From RGIG6919 sp045531905 (GTDB lineage Bacteria > Bacillota > Clostridia > Lachnospirales > Lachnospiraceae): a stretch of DNA of 64,000 nt. The stretch is from assembly GCA_045531905.1 (NCBI GenBank), contig JAZSEY010000017.1, positions 19,656 to 83,655 on the forward strand, given 5' to 3'. Position 1 is the first letter of the stretch; the number at the start of each line of letters is the position of its first letter. The notes below the pieces were generated by a model. The model did no database searches. It was given only the letters and a program-made list of their open reading frames with translations, and was not told the DNA's origin. Of this stretch, positions 9,045 to 16,877 are shown piece after piece. The position numbers and the translations under genes were made by a program.

Positions 9045-9281
9045 TTATGCTTCAACGATGTATGGCTTTAATGCCTCTAAAATCTCTGTCACATCAGACT
9101 CTGTATGAATGTTTAATGTGATTGGCTTAGAAATATCTAAGCTGAAGATTCCCATGATAGACTTTGCGTCGATTACGTATCTTCCTGATACCAAATCAAA
9201 CTCAGCATCAAACTTGGTAATATCGTTTACGAAGCTTTTCACCTTATCAATTGAGTTTAATGAAATCTGAACAGTTTTCAT
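9045..9281 (-). CDS. HPr-like protein lacking the phosphorylatable histidine
   Basis: This 78-aa protein has the HPr fold signature of the sugar phosphotransferase system but not its chemistry. The region of HPr that normally reads HARPA (His15) reads IDKVKSF here, so it cannot accept phosphate from Enzyme I. The segment around regulatory Ser46 is kept: DAKSIMGIFSLD with Ser at residue 41. The start is the codon at 9281, preceded by AGGAGGAAG; an upstream in-frame extension is unlikely. It is a single gene with its own promoter (9321-9349). A regulatory role, for instance as a catabolite-control cofactor like Crh, is possible but only inferred. Confidence 0.8.
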   Translation of the reverse strand: MKTVQISLNSIDKVKSFVNDITKFDAEFDLVSGRYVIDAKSIMGIFSLDISKPITLNIHTESDVTEILEALKPYIVEA

Positions 9282-9320
9282 GTTTCTTCCTCCTTTTTCT
9301 TCCATATCATGTATAGTTAT

Positions 9321-9349
9321 ATAGTACATTTTTGGGTATTAAAAGTCAA
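9321..9349 (-). promoter_or_regulatory. Sigma-A promoter of the HPr-like gene
   Basis: Read on the minus strand, TTGACT (9349-9344) and TACTAT (9326-9321) are separated by exactly 17 bases. The start codon is 40 bases further on. A very good match. Confidence 0.8.
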
Positions 9350-9388
9350 GGGAAAACGTAGAAAACCAACCATAGAAAGGTAAAAAAT

Positions 9389-10714
9389 ATGGATAACAAT
9401 TTGAATAATCTAAAAGTGGCGACTCTGACCTTGGGTTGTAAGGTAAATCAATATGAAACCGATGCCATGATTGGGCTTTTGAAAAATGCAGGATGTAAGA
9501 TTGTGGATTTTCAGGCACATGCAGATGTATACATTATCAATACCTGCTCTGTTACGAATATGGCTGATAGAAAATCCAGACAAATGCTACACCGGGCAAA
9601 AAAAGAAAATCCAGAAGCGATTGTAGTAGCTGCGGGATGTTATGTGCAGACAGATAAGGATAGAGTGATGGAGGATTATGCTGTAGACATCATTCTCGGA
9701 AATAATGTAAAGAAAAACATCGTGGAAGCACTGATAGAGTATTTTGAGTCCAAGAAGACATGTCGGGAGCATTTTTTGGATATTGGTCAAACAAAAGAAT
9801 ATGAAGAAATGAAATTGCAGGAGACAAACGAAACCACGCGAGCTTATGTGAAGGTACAGGATGGATGTAATCAGTTTTGCTCCTATTGTATCATTCCGTA
9901 TGCCAGAGGTAGAGTGCGTAGCCGCGTGCTGGAAGATGTCATGTTGGAGGTTCAAAAACTGGCGCAAAATGGATACAAAGAAATCGTGCTTACCGGTATC
10001 CATTTGTCTTCGTATGGTGTAGATCAGAATGATAAGAAAGAATCCATGTTGGGTAACTTAATCGAGGAGGTGTCCACCGTCAATGGAATTGAACGCGTGA
10101 GACTTGGTTCCTTGGAACCTCGTATTATTACAGATGACTTTTTGTCTGATTTGGCAAATAATACGAAGTTTTGTCCGCATTTTCATTTGTCTTTGCAAAG
10201 TGCTTGCAATGCTACTTTGAAAAGAATGAATCGAAAGTATACAATTGAAGAATATATGGAAAAATGTGAATTGATTCGCAAGTATTTTGATATGCCGGCT
10301 ATTACTACGGATGTAATTGTTGGATTTCCGGGGGAAACAGACGAAGAATTTGGTGTAACCGTTAAAAATTTGGAAACACTGAATTTATATGAGATGCACA
10401 TTTTTAAATTCTCACCAAGAAGGGGGACTGTGGCTGAGAAGATGACAGATCAGGTTCCAGAGTATGTCAAGTCTGAACGAAGTGATGTGTTACTTGCTAT
10501 GTCAAAGGAGCATCAAAAAATTTACGAGAATATATTCGTTGGTAAAGAAATTTCAGTGTTGGTGGAAGAAGAGATTACCATAGAGGGTAAACGATATGTT
10601 GTTGGCCACACTCCGAATTATATGCGTGTATTTTTCGAGGGGACGCCTAAAATGTTAAATACTATCGTAAAAGTGTTGTATCAGGGTGCCGAGGTGCCAG
10701 CTATAGTAATATAA
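9389..10714 (+). CDS. mtaB: tRNA (ms2t6A37) methylthiotransferase MtaB
   Basis: MtaB is a radical-SAM enzyme that adds a methylthio group to t6A at position 37 of ANN-decoding tRNAs. The 441 residues show the N-terminal cluster domain with TLGCKVNQYETDAM and further cysteines in NTCSVT and AAGCYVQ, the radical-SAM motif CNQFCSYCIIPYARG near residue 160, and a C-terminal TRAM-like domain. The start LGCKVNQYE separates MtaB from MiaB and RimO. A GAAAGG ribosome site precedes the ATG. Confidence 0.94.
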   Translation: MDNNLNNLKVATLTLGCKVNQYETDAMIGLLKNAGCKIVDFQAHADVYIINTCSVTNMADRKSRQMLHRAKKENPEAIVVAAGCYVQTDKDRVMEDYAVDIILGNNVKKNIVEALIEYFESKKTCREHFLDIGQTKEYEEMKLQETNETTRAYVKVQDGCNQFCSYCIIPYARGRVRSRVLEDVMLEVQKLAQNGYKEIVLTGIHLSSYGVDQNDKKESMLGNLIEEVSTVNGIERVRLGSLEPRIITDDFLSDLANNTKFCPHFHLSLQSACNATLKRMNRKYTIEEYMEKCELIRKYFDMPAITTDVIVGFPGETDEEFGVTVKNLETLNLYEMHIFKFSPRRGTVAEKMTDQVPEYVKSERSDVLLAMSKEHQKIYENIFVGKEISVLVEEEITIEGKRYVVGHTPNYMRVFFEGTPKMLNTIVKVLYQGAEVPAIVI

Positions 10715-10722
10715 ATCTTAGG

Positions 10723-10751
10723 TTGATATTTTTGCCTGTTTATATTATTAT
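10723..10751 (+). promoter_or_regulatory. Sigma-A promoter of the ireB-ruvX-DUF1292-rnjA cluster
   Basis: TTGATA (10723-10728) and TATTAT (10746-10751) are spaced by 17 bases and lie 29 bases before the ireB start codon. It directly follows mtaB, with no clear terminator between. Confidence 0.7.
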
Positions 10752-10780
10752 GAATGTATATGTGATAAGGACGTGATAAA

Positions 10781-11038
10781 ATGAACAATCAAAACACACA
10801 GTACATTAATGTACCAAAGAATGATGTAATTGAAGTAACAGATATTTTAGCAGAAGTTTATTCTGCGTTGTCAGAAAAAGGATATAATCCTGTCAGTCAG
10901 ATTGTGGGTTATGTGATGAGTGGTGATCCAACTTATATCACCAGTTATCGTAATGCCAGAAGTTTGATTATGAAAGCAGAACGTGACGAGATTATTGAGG
11001 TGCTCTTAGAGAATTATATTGAGACACGCTTGAAGTAA
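10781..11038 (+). CDS. IreB family regulatory phosphoprotein (UPF0297, YrzL-like)
   Basis: This small 85-aa cytoplasmic protein belongs to the IreB/UPF0297 family. In Enterococcus IreB is phosphorylated by the PASTA kinase IreK and affects cephalosporin resistance. The family pattern is clear: V.DILAEVYSALSEKGYNP, QIVGYVMSGDPTYITS and ARSLIMKAERDEIIEVLL. It starts the conserved yrzL-yrrK-yrzB gene order. Whether phosphorylation occurs in this organism is unknown. Confidence 0.92.
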   Translation: MNNQNTQYINVPKNDVIEVTDILAEVYSALSEKGYNPVSQIVGYVMSGDPTYITSYRNARSLIMKAERDEIIEVLLENYIETRLK

Positions 11039-11051
11039 TAAGAGGTACCAT

Positions 11052-11492
11052 ATGAGAATATTAGGACTTGACTATGGAACAAAGACGGTAGGCGTTGCAG
11101 TTAGCGATGCTTTGCAGATTACAGCGCAGCCACTTGAGACCATAACCAGGAAACAGGAGAATAAACTCCGCCAGACCTATGCCCGTATTGAAGAGATTTG
11201 TGAGGAGTATGAGGTTGGAACAATTGTGCTCGGATATCCAAAGAATATGAATAATACCCTTGGGGAGAGAGCTGAGGCCTGTACTTCTTTCAAAGAAGAT
11301 CTTGAGAGAAGAACAGGCTTAGATGTTGTGTTGTGGGACGAGCGTCTTACAACGGTGGAATCAAATCGCATTTTGATGGAGAGTGGTGTACGCCGTGAGA
11401 ATCGCAAAGAAGTGATTGATAAGATGGCGGCTGCCATTATTTTACAGAGTTATTTAGATATGCAGGAGAATGGAACACATGAATCAGAATAG
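11052..11492 (+). CDS. ruvX: Holliday junction resolvase RuvX / YqgF-type nuclease
   Basis: This is an RNase H-fold protein of 146 aa. Family members have been linked to Holliday junction resolution and to 16S rRNA 5' processing. The conserved motifs LGLDYGTKTVGVAVSDALQITAQP at the N-terminus (interrupted here only by the usual spacing), VLGYPKNMNNTLG, and WDERLTTVES supply the acidic active-site residues. It starts 13 bases after ireB and overlaps the end of the next gene's start region. Confidence 0.93.
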   Translation: MRILGLDYGTKTVGVAVSDALQITAQPLETITRKQENKLRQTYARIEEICEEYEVGTIVLGYPKNMNNTLGERAEACTSFKEDLERRTGLDVVLWDERLTTVESNRILMESGVRRENRKEVIDKMAAAIILQSYLDMQENGTHESE

Positions 11493-11754
11493 TATGATTA
11501 CATTTACCGATGAAAATAATAACGAGATCACCTATGAAGTTCTGGAAGAAACTGTGCTACAGGGTAAGACCTATTTGTTGGTAGCAGAGGAAAGTGACGA
11601 TGCTGAGGAAGCAGAGTGTTATATTATGGTTCGCATGGACGATAATGAAGATGACAATTACTGTACGTATGAATTTGTTGAAGATGAAAATGAATTAGAG
11701 AGTGTTTTTAAGATATTTGAGACGCTTCTTTCGGAAGAAGATTTGGAGGGTTAA
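11479..11754 (+). CDS. DUF1292 protein (YrzB-like)
   Basis: A 91-aa acidic protein of unknown function from the DUF1292/YrzB family, recognised by MITFTDENNNEITYEVLEE, the YxIMxR core and the D/E-rich end. An in-frame ATG lies at 11470, but the one at 11479 is properly spaced from AGGAGA, so translation is coupled to the end of ruvX, which it overlaps by 14 bases. The ireB-ruvX-DUF1292 trio is conserved across Firmicutes. Confidence 0.9.
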   Translation: MNQNSMITFTDENNNEITYEVLEETVLQGKTYLLVAEESDDAEEAECYIMVRMDDNEDDNYCTYEFVEDENELESVFKIFETLLSEEDLEG

Positions 11755-11756
11755 TA

Positions 11757-13439
11757 TTGAAGAAAGATGCAAAAAGACCATCAGAACAAAAGAGGGTCAA
11801 AGTAATACCGCTTGGCGGTTTAGAACAGATTGGAATGAATATTACTGCAATAGAATACGACGATTCCATTATTGTTATTGATTGTGGTTTATCATTTCCG
11901 GAGGATGACATGTTGGGAATTGATTTGGTCATTCCGGATGTCACATATTTGAAAGAAAATGCAGATAAGGTAAAAGGCTTGGTGATTACCCATGGTCATG
12001 AGGATCACATTGGTGCCATTCCTTATATAGAAAAAGAATTGAACATGCCTATTTATGCAACGAAGCTTACTATGGGCATTATTGAGAACAAATTGAGAGA
12101 ACACAATTTGATGAACACTACAAAGAGAAAGGTCATCAAATATGGCCAAATCATCAATTTGGGTTGCTTTAGAATTGAGTTTATTCGTACAAACCATTCC
12201 ATTGCGGATTCAGCAGCGCTAGCTATTTATACACCAAGTGGTATTATTGTGCATACCGGTGATTTTAAGGTGGATTTTACACCAGTGTTTGGCGATGCGA
12301 TTGATTTGCAGAGATTCGGTGAGCTTGGTAAAAAAGGTGTTATGCTGTTAATGGCAGATAGTACAAATGTAGAGCGTCCGGGCTATACCATGTCTGAGCG
12401 TACTGTAGGAAAGACCTTTGATCATTTGTTTGCGGATTATACAAAGAATAGAATTATTATTGCTACATTTGCTTCCAATGTAGACCGAGTGCAGCAGATT
12501 ATCAATTATGCGGCAAAGTACGGTCGAAAAGTGGTTGTGGACGGTAGAAGTATGGTTAATATTATTGAGACGGCCAGTGAACTTGGGTATTTGGATATTC
12601 CGGAGAATACATTGATTCAGATTGATCAGATGAATAATTATACGGACGACCAGATTGTGTTAGTTACAACTGGTAGTCAGGGCGAAAATATGGCAGCTCT
12701 TTCCAGAATGGCAGCGAATATCCATAACCGTGTATCTATTAAGCCAAATGATGTAGTTATTTTCAGTTCAAAACCGATTCCGGGCAATGAAAAAGCTGTA
12801 TCCAGAGTGATTAATGAATTAGAGCAAAAGGGTGCACGCGTTATTTTTGAAGATACGCATGTATCAGCACATGCATGTCAGGAAGAATTAAAGTTGATAT
12901 ATTCTCTGACAAAGCCGAAGTATGCTGTGCCTGTACACGGAGAGTTCCGTCATTTGAAGAGACATGCAGAACTTGCCATGGATATGGGAATACCGAAAGA
13001 GAATGTTAAGATACTAACTTCGGGTGATGTGTTAGAATTAGATGATAATTATTTTGAGGTTACAGGAAAGGTACCGGCTCAGGGTATTTTTGTAGATGGC
13101 CTAGGTGTTGGTGATGTAGGTAACATTGTTCTGCGTGACAGACAGCATCTGTCTGAAAATGGATTGATGATTGTTGTCATTACGTTAGAACGTTATAGTA
13201 ATATGATTTTAGCTGGACCTGATATTGTGTCCCGTGGATTTGTATATGTGCGGGAATCAGAGACTTTGATTGATGATTGTAAGTTTGTTGTGGAAGAAAC
13301 TTTGACAAGATGCTTTGACCGTAACATCACAGATTGGGGCAAGTTAAAGATGAGCATAAAGGATGCGCTTAGTGATTTCTTGTGGAAAAAGATGAAGCGT
13401 AATCCGATGATATTACCGATTATTACAGAGGTAGAGTAA
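11757..13439 (+). CDS. rnj: Ribonuclease J
   Basis: RNase J is an endonuclease and 5'-3' exonuclease of the metallo-beta-lactamase family that matures and decays RNA. The 560-aa protein has the zinc motif HGHEDHIGAIPY near residue 78, HTGDFKVDFTP, the beta-CASP motif with ADSTNVERPG, and a C-terminal domain beginning near HVSAHACQEELKL. Translation appears to start at a TTG (11757), 6 bases after GGAGGG; no better ATG is present. Only one RNase J gene is visible here, so its J1 or J2 status is open. Confidence 0.94.
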   Translation: MKKDAKRPSEQKRVKVIPLGGLEQIGMNITAIEYDDSIIVIDCGLSFPEDDMLGIDLVIPDVTYLKENADKVKGLVITHGHEDHIGAIPYIEKELNMPIYATKLTMGIIENKLREHNLMNTTKRKVIKYGQIINLGCFRIEFIRTNHSIADSAALAIYTPSGIIVHTGDFKVDFTPVFGDAIDLQRFGELGKKGVMLLMADSTNVERPGYTMSERTVGKTFDHLFADYTKNRIIIATFASNVDRVQQIINYAAKYGRKVVVDGRSMVNIIETASELGYLDIPENTLIQIDQMNNYTDDQIVLVTTGSQGENMAALSRMAANIHNRVSIKPNDVVIFSSKPIPGNEKAVSRVINELEQKGARVIFEDTHVSAHACQEELKLIYSLTKPKYAVPVHGEFRHLKRHAELAMDMGIPKENVKILTSGDVLELDDNYFEVTGKVPAQGIFVDGLGVGDVGNIVLRDRQHLSENGLMIVVITLERYSNMILAGPDIVSRGFVYVRESETLIDDCKFVVEETLTRCFDRNITDWGKLKMSIKDALSDFLWKKMKRNPMILPIITEVE

Positions 13440-13440
13440 A

Positions 13441-13785
13441 GTGAAAACAATTTTTCGATTGAGTGAGGAATTGAATAAGGCATTGCTTGACAGCAAAGAA
13501 TATCAGGTGTATAAGAATGCAGAGAAAGCATTAAAGGAACAGCGGGAGTTGTATGATGCTGTAAATGCATTTCGAAAGAGAAATCGTCAGATTCAGATGT
13601 ATGCTTCCGATGAAACAGTGTTTGATGAAATGAATCAATTGACCACGGAGTATGGTACAGTTCTTCGTAATCATTTGGTGGAAGAATTTTTGATTGCAGA
13701 ACAACGTCTTTGCAGAATGATGCAGGATGTATATGTATTGATTGGTAAGAATCTGGAGTTTGATGACGAGTACATGGAAGGGTAG
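13441..13785 (+). CDS. YlbF family regulator
   Basis: A 114-aa, mostly helical and charged protein of the YlbF/YmcA (DUF964) family. In Bacillus the family members YlbF, YmcA and YaaT form a complex that affects RNase Y, biofilm and sporulation. Family features are LNKALLDSKEYQVYKNAEKAL near the N-terminus and the C-terminal segment with EQRLCRMMQDVY. It starts at GTG one base after the rnjA stop. Adjacency to an RNase gene fits an RNA-processing link, which is inference. Confidence 0.82.
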   Translation: MKTIFRLSEELNKALLDSKEYQVYKNAEKALKEQRELYDAVNAFRKRNRQIQMYASDETVFDEMNQLTTEYGTVLRNHLVEEFLIAEQRLCRMMQDVYVLIGKNLEFDDEYMEG

Positions 13786-13794
13786 GAAACAGGT

Positions 13795-14172
13795 ATGGCA
13801 GGAAAGACAAATCCGGTAATGAAAGGCTTGAAGTTTGTCTTTGGTCTTTTAGTGAATTTAATAATTGTAATTTTGATTATCCAAGGTTTTACCTTCTCAT
13901 TTGAATTTGGTAATGCGATTTTTGCTGACTTACCTAAAAATGGAGCTGATACATCTAAAGTAACAGTAACGATCTTGGCAGATTCTTCTTCGAAAGAAGT
14001 CATTGATCAAATATATGATTCAGGTGTTATTGATGATAAGTATGTGTTTATGGTGAGAACTTATGTAGAAAAATACTACAAGCAGATGATGCCTGGCACA
14101 TATGAATTGAGTCCTTCCATGAGTACTACTGAGATATTACAGACGATTACGGGACAGGTAGCGGAGGAATAG
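13795..14172 (+). CDS. Short MltG/YceG-like membrane protein without the catalytic domain
   Basis: The 125-aa protein has one membrane helix (about residues 15-32) and an outside domain that matches only the N-terminal LysM-like part of MltG: VTVTILADSSSKEVIDQIYDSG, the GTYEL segment and STTEILQTITG. Full MltG is about 330-380 aa and has a catalytic Glu in its second domain, absent here. It occupies the yrrL (mltG) position before trmR, so it looks like a reduced family form rather than a recent pseudogene, since the stop directly abuts the next start. Confidence 0.75.
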   Translation: MAGKTNPVMKGLKFVFGLLVNLIIVILIIQGFTFSFEFGNAIFADLPKNGADTSKVTVTILADSSSKEVIDQIYDSGVIDDKYVFMVRTYVEKYYKQMMPGTYELSPSMSTTEILQTITGQVAEE

Positions 14173-14173
14173 C

Positions 14174-14830
14174 ATGTTGGTAGAGGAAAGAGCGGCTTCT
14201 TATGTACGGTCTTTGATTCGTGATGAAGATGATATAGTGGAAGAGATTGGAAAACAGGCAATTGCTGATTTTGTTCCCATCATCAGACCTGAGACACGAG
14301 AATTTTTAAAAGTGCTGTTCAAACAGAAGAAACCGTTACGTGTGTTAGAGATTGGAACCGCGGTGGGTTATTCTGCTATATGTATGAGTAGATGGCTGCC
14401 GAAGGATGGACATATTACTACAATTGAAAACTATCCGCCTCGTATAGAACAGGCAAAAGAGAATTTTGTAAAAGCGGGTGCGGAGTCTAGAATTACCTTG
14501 CTTGAAGGTGATGCAAAAGATGTGTTGAAGGAACTGACGGGATGCTATGATTTCATTTTTATGGATGCGGCAAAAGGTCAGTATCTTCATTTTTTGGATG
14601 ATGTTTTGCGATTATTGGCGCCGGAAGGTGTGCTGGTTTCAGATAATGTGCTACAGGAAGGGGAGATTTTGGAATCTCATTTTACTGTGCCTAAGCGAAA
14701 TCGGACAATTCATCACAGATTAAGAGAGTATTTATATACCATTAAGAATCATCCTATATTGGATACTGCAGTGTTGACCGTAGGGGATGGAATGGCAGTT
14801 AGCGTAAAGAAAAATGAAAGTGGAGAATAA
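14174..14830 (+). CDS. trmR: tRNA 5-hydroxyuridine methyltransferase TrmR (YrrM-like O-methyltransferase)
   Basis: TrmR converts 5-hydroxyuridine at tRNA position 34 to 5-methoxyuridine with S-adenosylmethionine. The 218-aa protein has the class I O-methyltransferase pattern: LEIGTAVGYSAICMSRWLP near residue 58, the acidic loop TIENYPPRIEQAKENF, DFIFMDAAKGQY and SDNVLQEGEI. The gene order mltG-like, trmR, U32 protein copies Bacillus yrrL-yrrM-yrrNO, which makes TrmR the best call over a generic catechol-type methyltransferase. Confidence 0.88.
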   Translation: MLVEERAASYVRSLIRDEDDIVEEIGKQAIADFVPIIRPETREFLKVLFKQKKPLRVLEIGTAVGYSAICMSRWLPKDGHITTIENYPPRIEQAKENFVKAGAESRITLLEGDAKDVLKELTGCYDFIFMDAAKGQYLHFLDDVLRLLAPEGVLVSDNVLQEGEILESHFTVPKRNRTIHHRLREYLYTIKNHPILDTAVLTVGDGMAVSVKKNESGE

Positions 14831-14831
14831 C

Positions 14832-16055
14832 ATGAAAAAGCCAGAGTTGTTAATTCCGGCAGGAAGCCTGGAAGTTTTGAAAACGGCAGTACGATATGGT
14901 GCGGATGCTGTATATATTGGTGGAGAGCAGTTTGGTTTGCGGGCAAAGGCGCGGAATTTTTCCAAAGAAGATATGATTGCCGGTGTAGAGTTTGCTCATC
15001 AACACGGTGTCAAAGTGCATGTGACAGTGAATATTTTAGCGCACAATGAAGATTTGGCAGGTGTTGAGGCATATTTACAGGAATTAAAAGAGGTAAAACC
15101 AGATGCACTGATTATTGCAGATCCTGCAATATTCATGATGGCTAGAAGGATTGTACCGGAGATTGATATTCACGTCAGTACCCAGGCAAATAATACCAAT
15201 TATGGTACTTATCAGTTTTGGTATGAATTGGGTGCCAAGCGCGTGGTTTCGGCTAGAGAGTTATCCTTGAAAGAAATTAAGGAAATTCGTGAGCATATCC
15301 CGTCAGATATGGAGATTGAATCCTTTATTCACGGCGCTATGTGTATTTCTTATTCCGGACGATGTCTGCTTAGTCATTATTTTACAGGGCGAGATGCCAA
15401 TCAAGGTGCTTGTACCCATCCATGCAGATGGAAATATGCGGTGGTGGAGGCTACCAGACCTGGGGAGTATTTACCTGTAGAGGAAACAGACCGGGGCACA
15501 TACATTTTCAATTCCAAGGATTTATGTATGATTGAACATATTCCGGATATGGTAGATGCGGGTATTGATAGTTTTAAGATTGAAGGCAGAATGAAGACTG
15601 CACTTTATGTGGCAACGGTAGCAAGAACTTATAGAAAGGCAATCGATGATTTATTTGAAGGTGTAGATACCTATCAGGATAACATGGCCTATTATCAGGA
15701 AGAAATTGCGAAATGCACATATAGGCAGTTTACAACCGGTTTTTACTATGGAAAGACGGATGAAACAAGTCAAATATATGACAATAACACATATATTCGT
15801 GAATATACTTATATTGGTACCGTAGAACCGACTGAGACAACAGGGTTATATACCTGGGAGCAGAAGAATAAGTTCACAGTAGGGGAAGAGTTGGAAGCAA
15901 TGTTGTTTGATGGCAATAATCTTTCTGTGCAGGTAAAAGCTATTTATGATGAAAAAATGAGACCGATGGAAAGTGCACCGCATCCACAGCAGCAACTGTT
16001 TGTGGAATTGGATGCAGACCTTCCAAGTGGTACCATTATCAGAAAAAAAGGATAA
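14832..16055 (+). CDS. Peptidase U32 family tRNA uridine-34 hydroxylase (TrhP/YrrO-like)
   Basis: Despite the U32 'peptidase' name, this clade hydroxylates U34 of tRNA using prephenate. The 407-aa protein starts with PELLIPAGSLEVLKTAVRYGADAVY and has the cysteine-rich motif GAMCISYSGRCLLSHYF...GACTHPCRWKY, the pattern thought to bind an Fe-S cluster, plus a C-terminal beta domain. The ATG at 14832 follows GTGGAGAA; an in-frame ATG at 14814 overlaps trmR. With TrmR it would make the ho5U-to-mo5U pathway. Confidence 0.88.
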   Translation: MKKPELLIPAGSLEVLKTAVRYGADAVYIGGEQFGLRAKARNFSKEDMIAGVEFAHQHGVKVHVTVNILAHNEDLAGVEAYLQELKEVKPDALIIADPAIFMMARRIVPEIDIHVSTQANNTNYGTYQFWYELGAKRVVSARELSLKEIKEIREHIPSDMEIESFIHGAMCISYSGRCLLSHYFTGRDANQGACTHPCRWKYAVVEATRPGEYLPVEETDRGTYIFNSKDLCMIEHIPDMVDAGIDSFKIEGRMKTALYVATVARTYRKAIDDLFEGVDTYQDNMAYYQEEIAKCTYRQFTTGFYYGKTDETSQIYDNNTYIREYTYIGTVEPTETTGLYTWEQKNKFTVGEELEAMLFDGNNLSVQVKAIYDEKMRPMESAPHPQQQLFVELDADLPSGTIIRKKG

Positions 16056-16060
16056 TACAC

Positions 16061-16681
16061 TTATGACAAGAGGGCACGAAGCTTTAGCAGTGCCTTCTTT
16101 TCTATTCTGGACACATAGGAGCGAGAAATGTTTAGGCTATCTGCCACTTCTTTTTGTGTATGGGGGTGGTAACCTAAAATACCATATCGCATCGAGATTA
16201 CTAACTGTTCCTGTTCATTTAGTGTTATGGGGATGCTTTCGTATAATTGTTTAATACAGTCTTTTTGAATGAATTGGTTTGGAATGCTTTCGCTTTGATT
16301 ATCTATGATGTCAAGTAGGCTGATTTCGTTTCCTTCTTTGTCGGTGCCGATTGGTTCATATAGGGAAATATCTCTTGCATTTTTCTTTTCTTGTCGTAGC
16401 AACATGAGAATTTCATTTTCTATACAACGACTGGCATAGGTGACTAATCGGTGTCCTTTTTCTATGTCGTAGGTATTGATTGCTTTAATGAGACCGATGG
16501 TGCCGATAGAAATCATATCATCGATATCCCGTTCCGGGGACATGTATTTTTTTACAATATGAGCGACTAAGCGCAGATTGTATTCCACCAGTATATTTCT
16601 TGCAGAGATATCACCAGCTTTGTTTTGCTTAAGATAATACAATTCTTCTTCCTTTGACAAGGGCTTTTTAAATGTATGCAA
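16061..16681 (-). CDS. sigK: Sporulation sigma factor SigK, uninterrupted and without pro-sequence
   Basis: SigK directs late mother-cell transcription. The 206 residues match the family closely: FKKPLSKEEELYYL at the N-terminus, NILVEYNLRLVAHIVKKY, DIDDMISIGTIGLIKAI, YASRCIENEILMLLR and a C-terminal HTH (QKEVADSLNISRSYVSRIEK). It begins at TTG 16681, 5 bases after AGGTG. An in-frame stop lies about 31 bases further upstream and there is no ATG or GTG between. The protein therefore starts at what is the mature end elsewhere, with no pro-peptide to remove, as in C. difficile. The gene is not split by a skin element. It converges on the U32 gene, 5 bases apart. Confidence 0.93.
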   Translation of the reverse strand: MHTFKKPLSKEEELYYLKQNKAGDISARNILVEYNLRLVAHIVKKYMSPERDIDDMISIGTIGLIKAINTYDIEKGHRLVTYASRCIENEILMLLRQEKKNARDISLYEPIGTDKEGNEISLLDIIDNQSESIPNQFIQKDCIKQLYESIPITLNEQEQLVISMRYGILGYHPHTQKEVADSLNISRSYVSRIEKKALLKLRALLS

Positions 16682-16712
16682 GAGGGCACCTGCTGGAACT
16701 TTTTTTCTATTT

Positions 16713-16720
16713 TATGTATG
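16713..16720 (-). promoter_or_regulatory. Candidate sigma-E -10 element of sigK
   Basis: On the minus strand CATACATA lies about 32 bases ahead of the TTG start, a close match to the sigma-E -10 consensus (CATACA-T). The -35 region around 16735-16742 fits poorly, so only the -10 is claimed. Sigma-E control of sigK is established in spore formers. Confidence 0.4.
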
Positions 16721-16809
16721 GTGATTGAAAAATGTGCTTTTCCAAATAGAATCCCTTTCGTCAGAATTACTAAAACAAGTTAATAATATCGCTGAAAAAA
16801 TATTAATTG

Positions 16810-16838
16810 TTTTCATTTGTAATGTTTTGTGGTACAAT
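16810..16838 (+). promoter_or_regulatory. Promoter of the pilB-pilT unit
   Basis: TACAAT (16833-16838) is preceded by TGG, forming an extended -10, and TTTTCA (16810-16815) gives a modest -35 at 17 bases. The pilB start is 39 bases downstream. The 196-base gap also holds the divergent sigK leader and no gene. Confidence 0.6.
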
Positions 16839-16877
16839 ATAACAAGCTAAATTTATCAGGAGAAGAGGTATCAGAAT

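Noticed and set aside
16061..16681. sigK as a pseudogene or skin-element remnant
   Set aside because: The frame is complete, with all sigma regions and the C-terminal HTH; nothing interrupts it.
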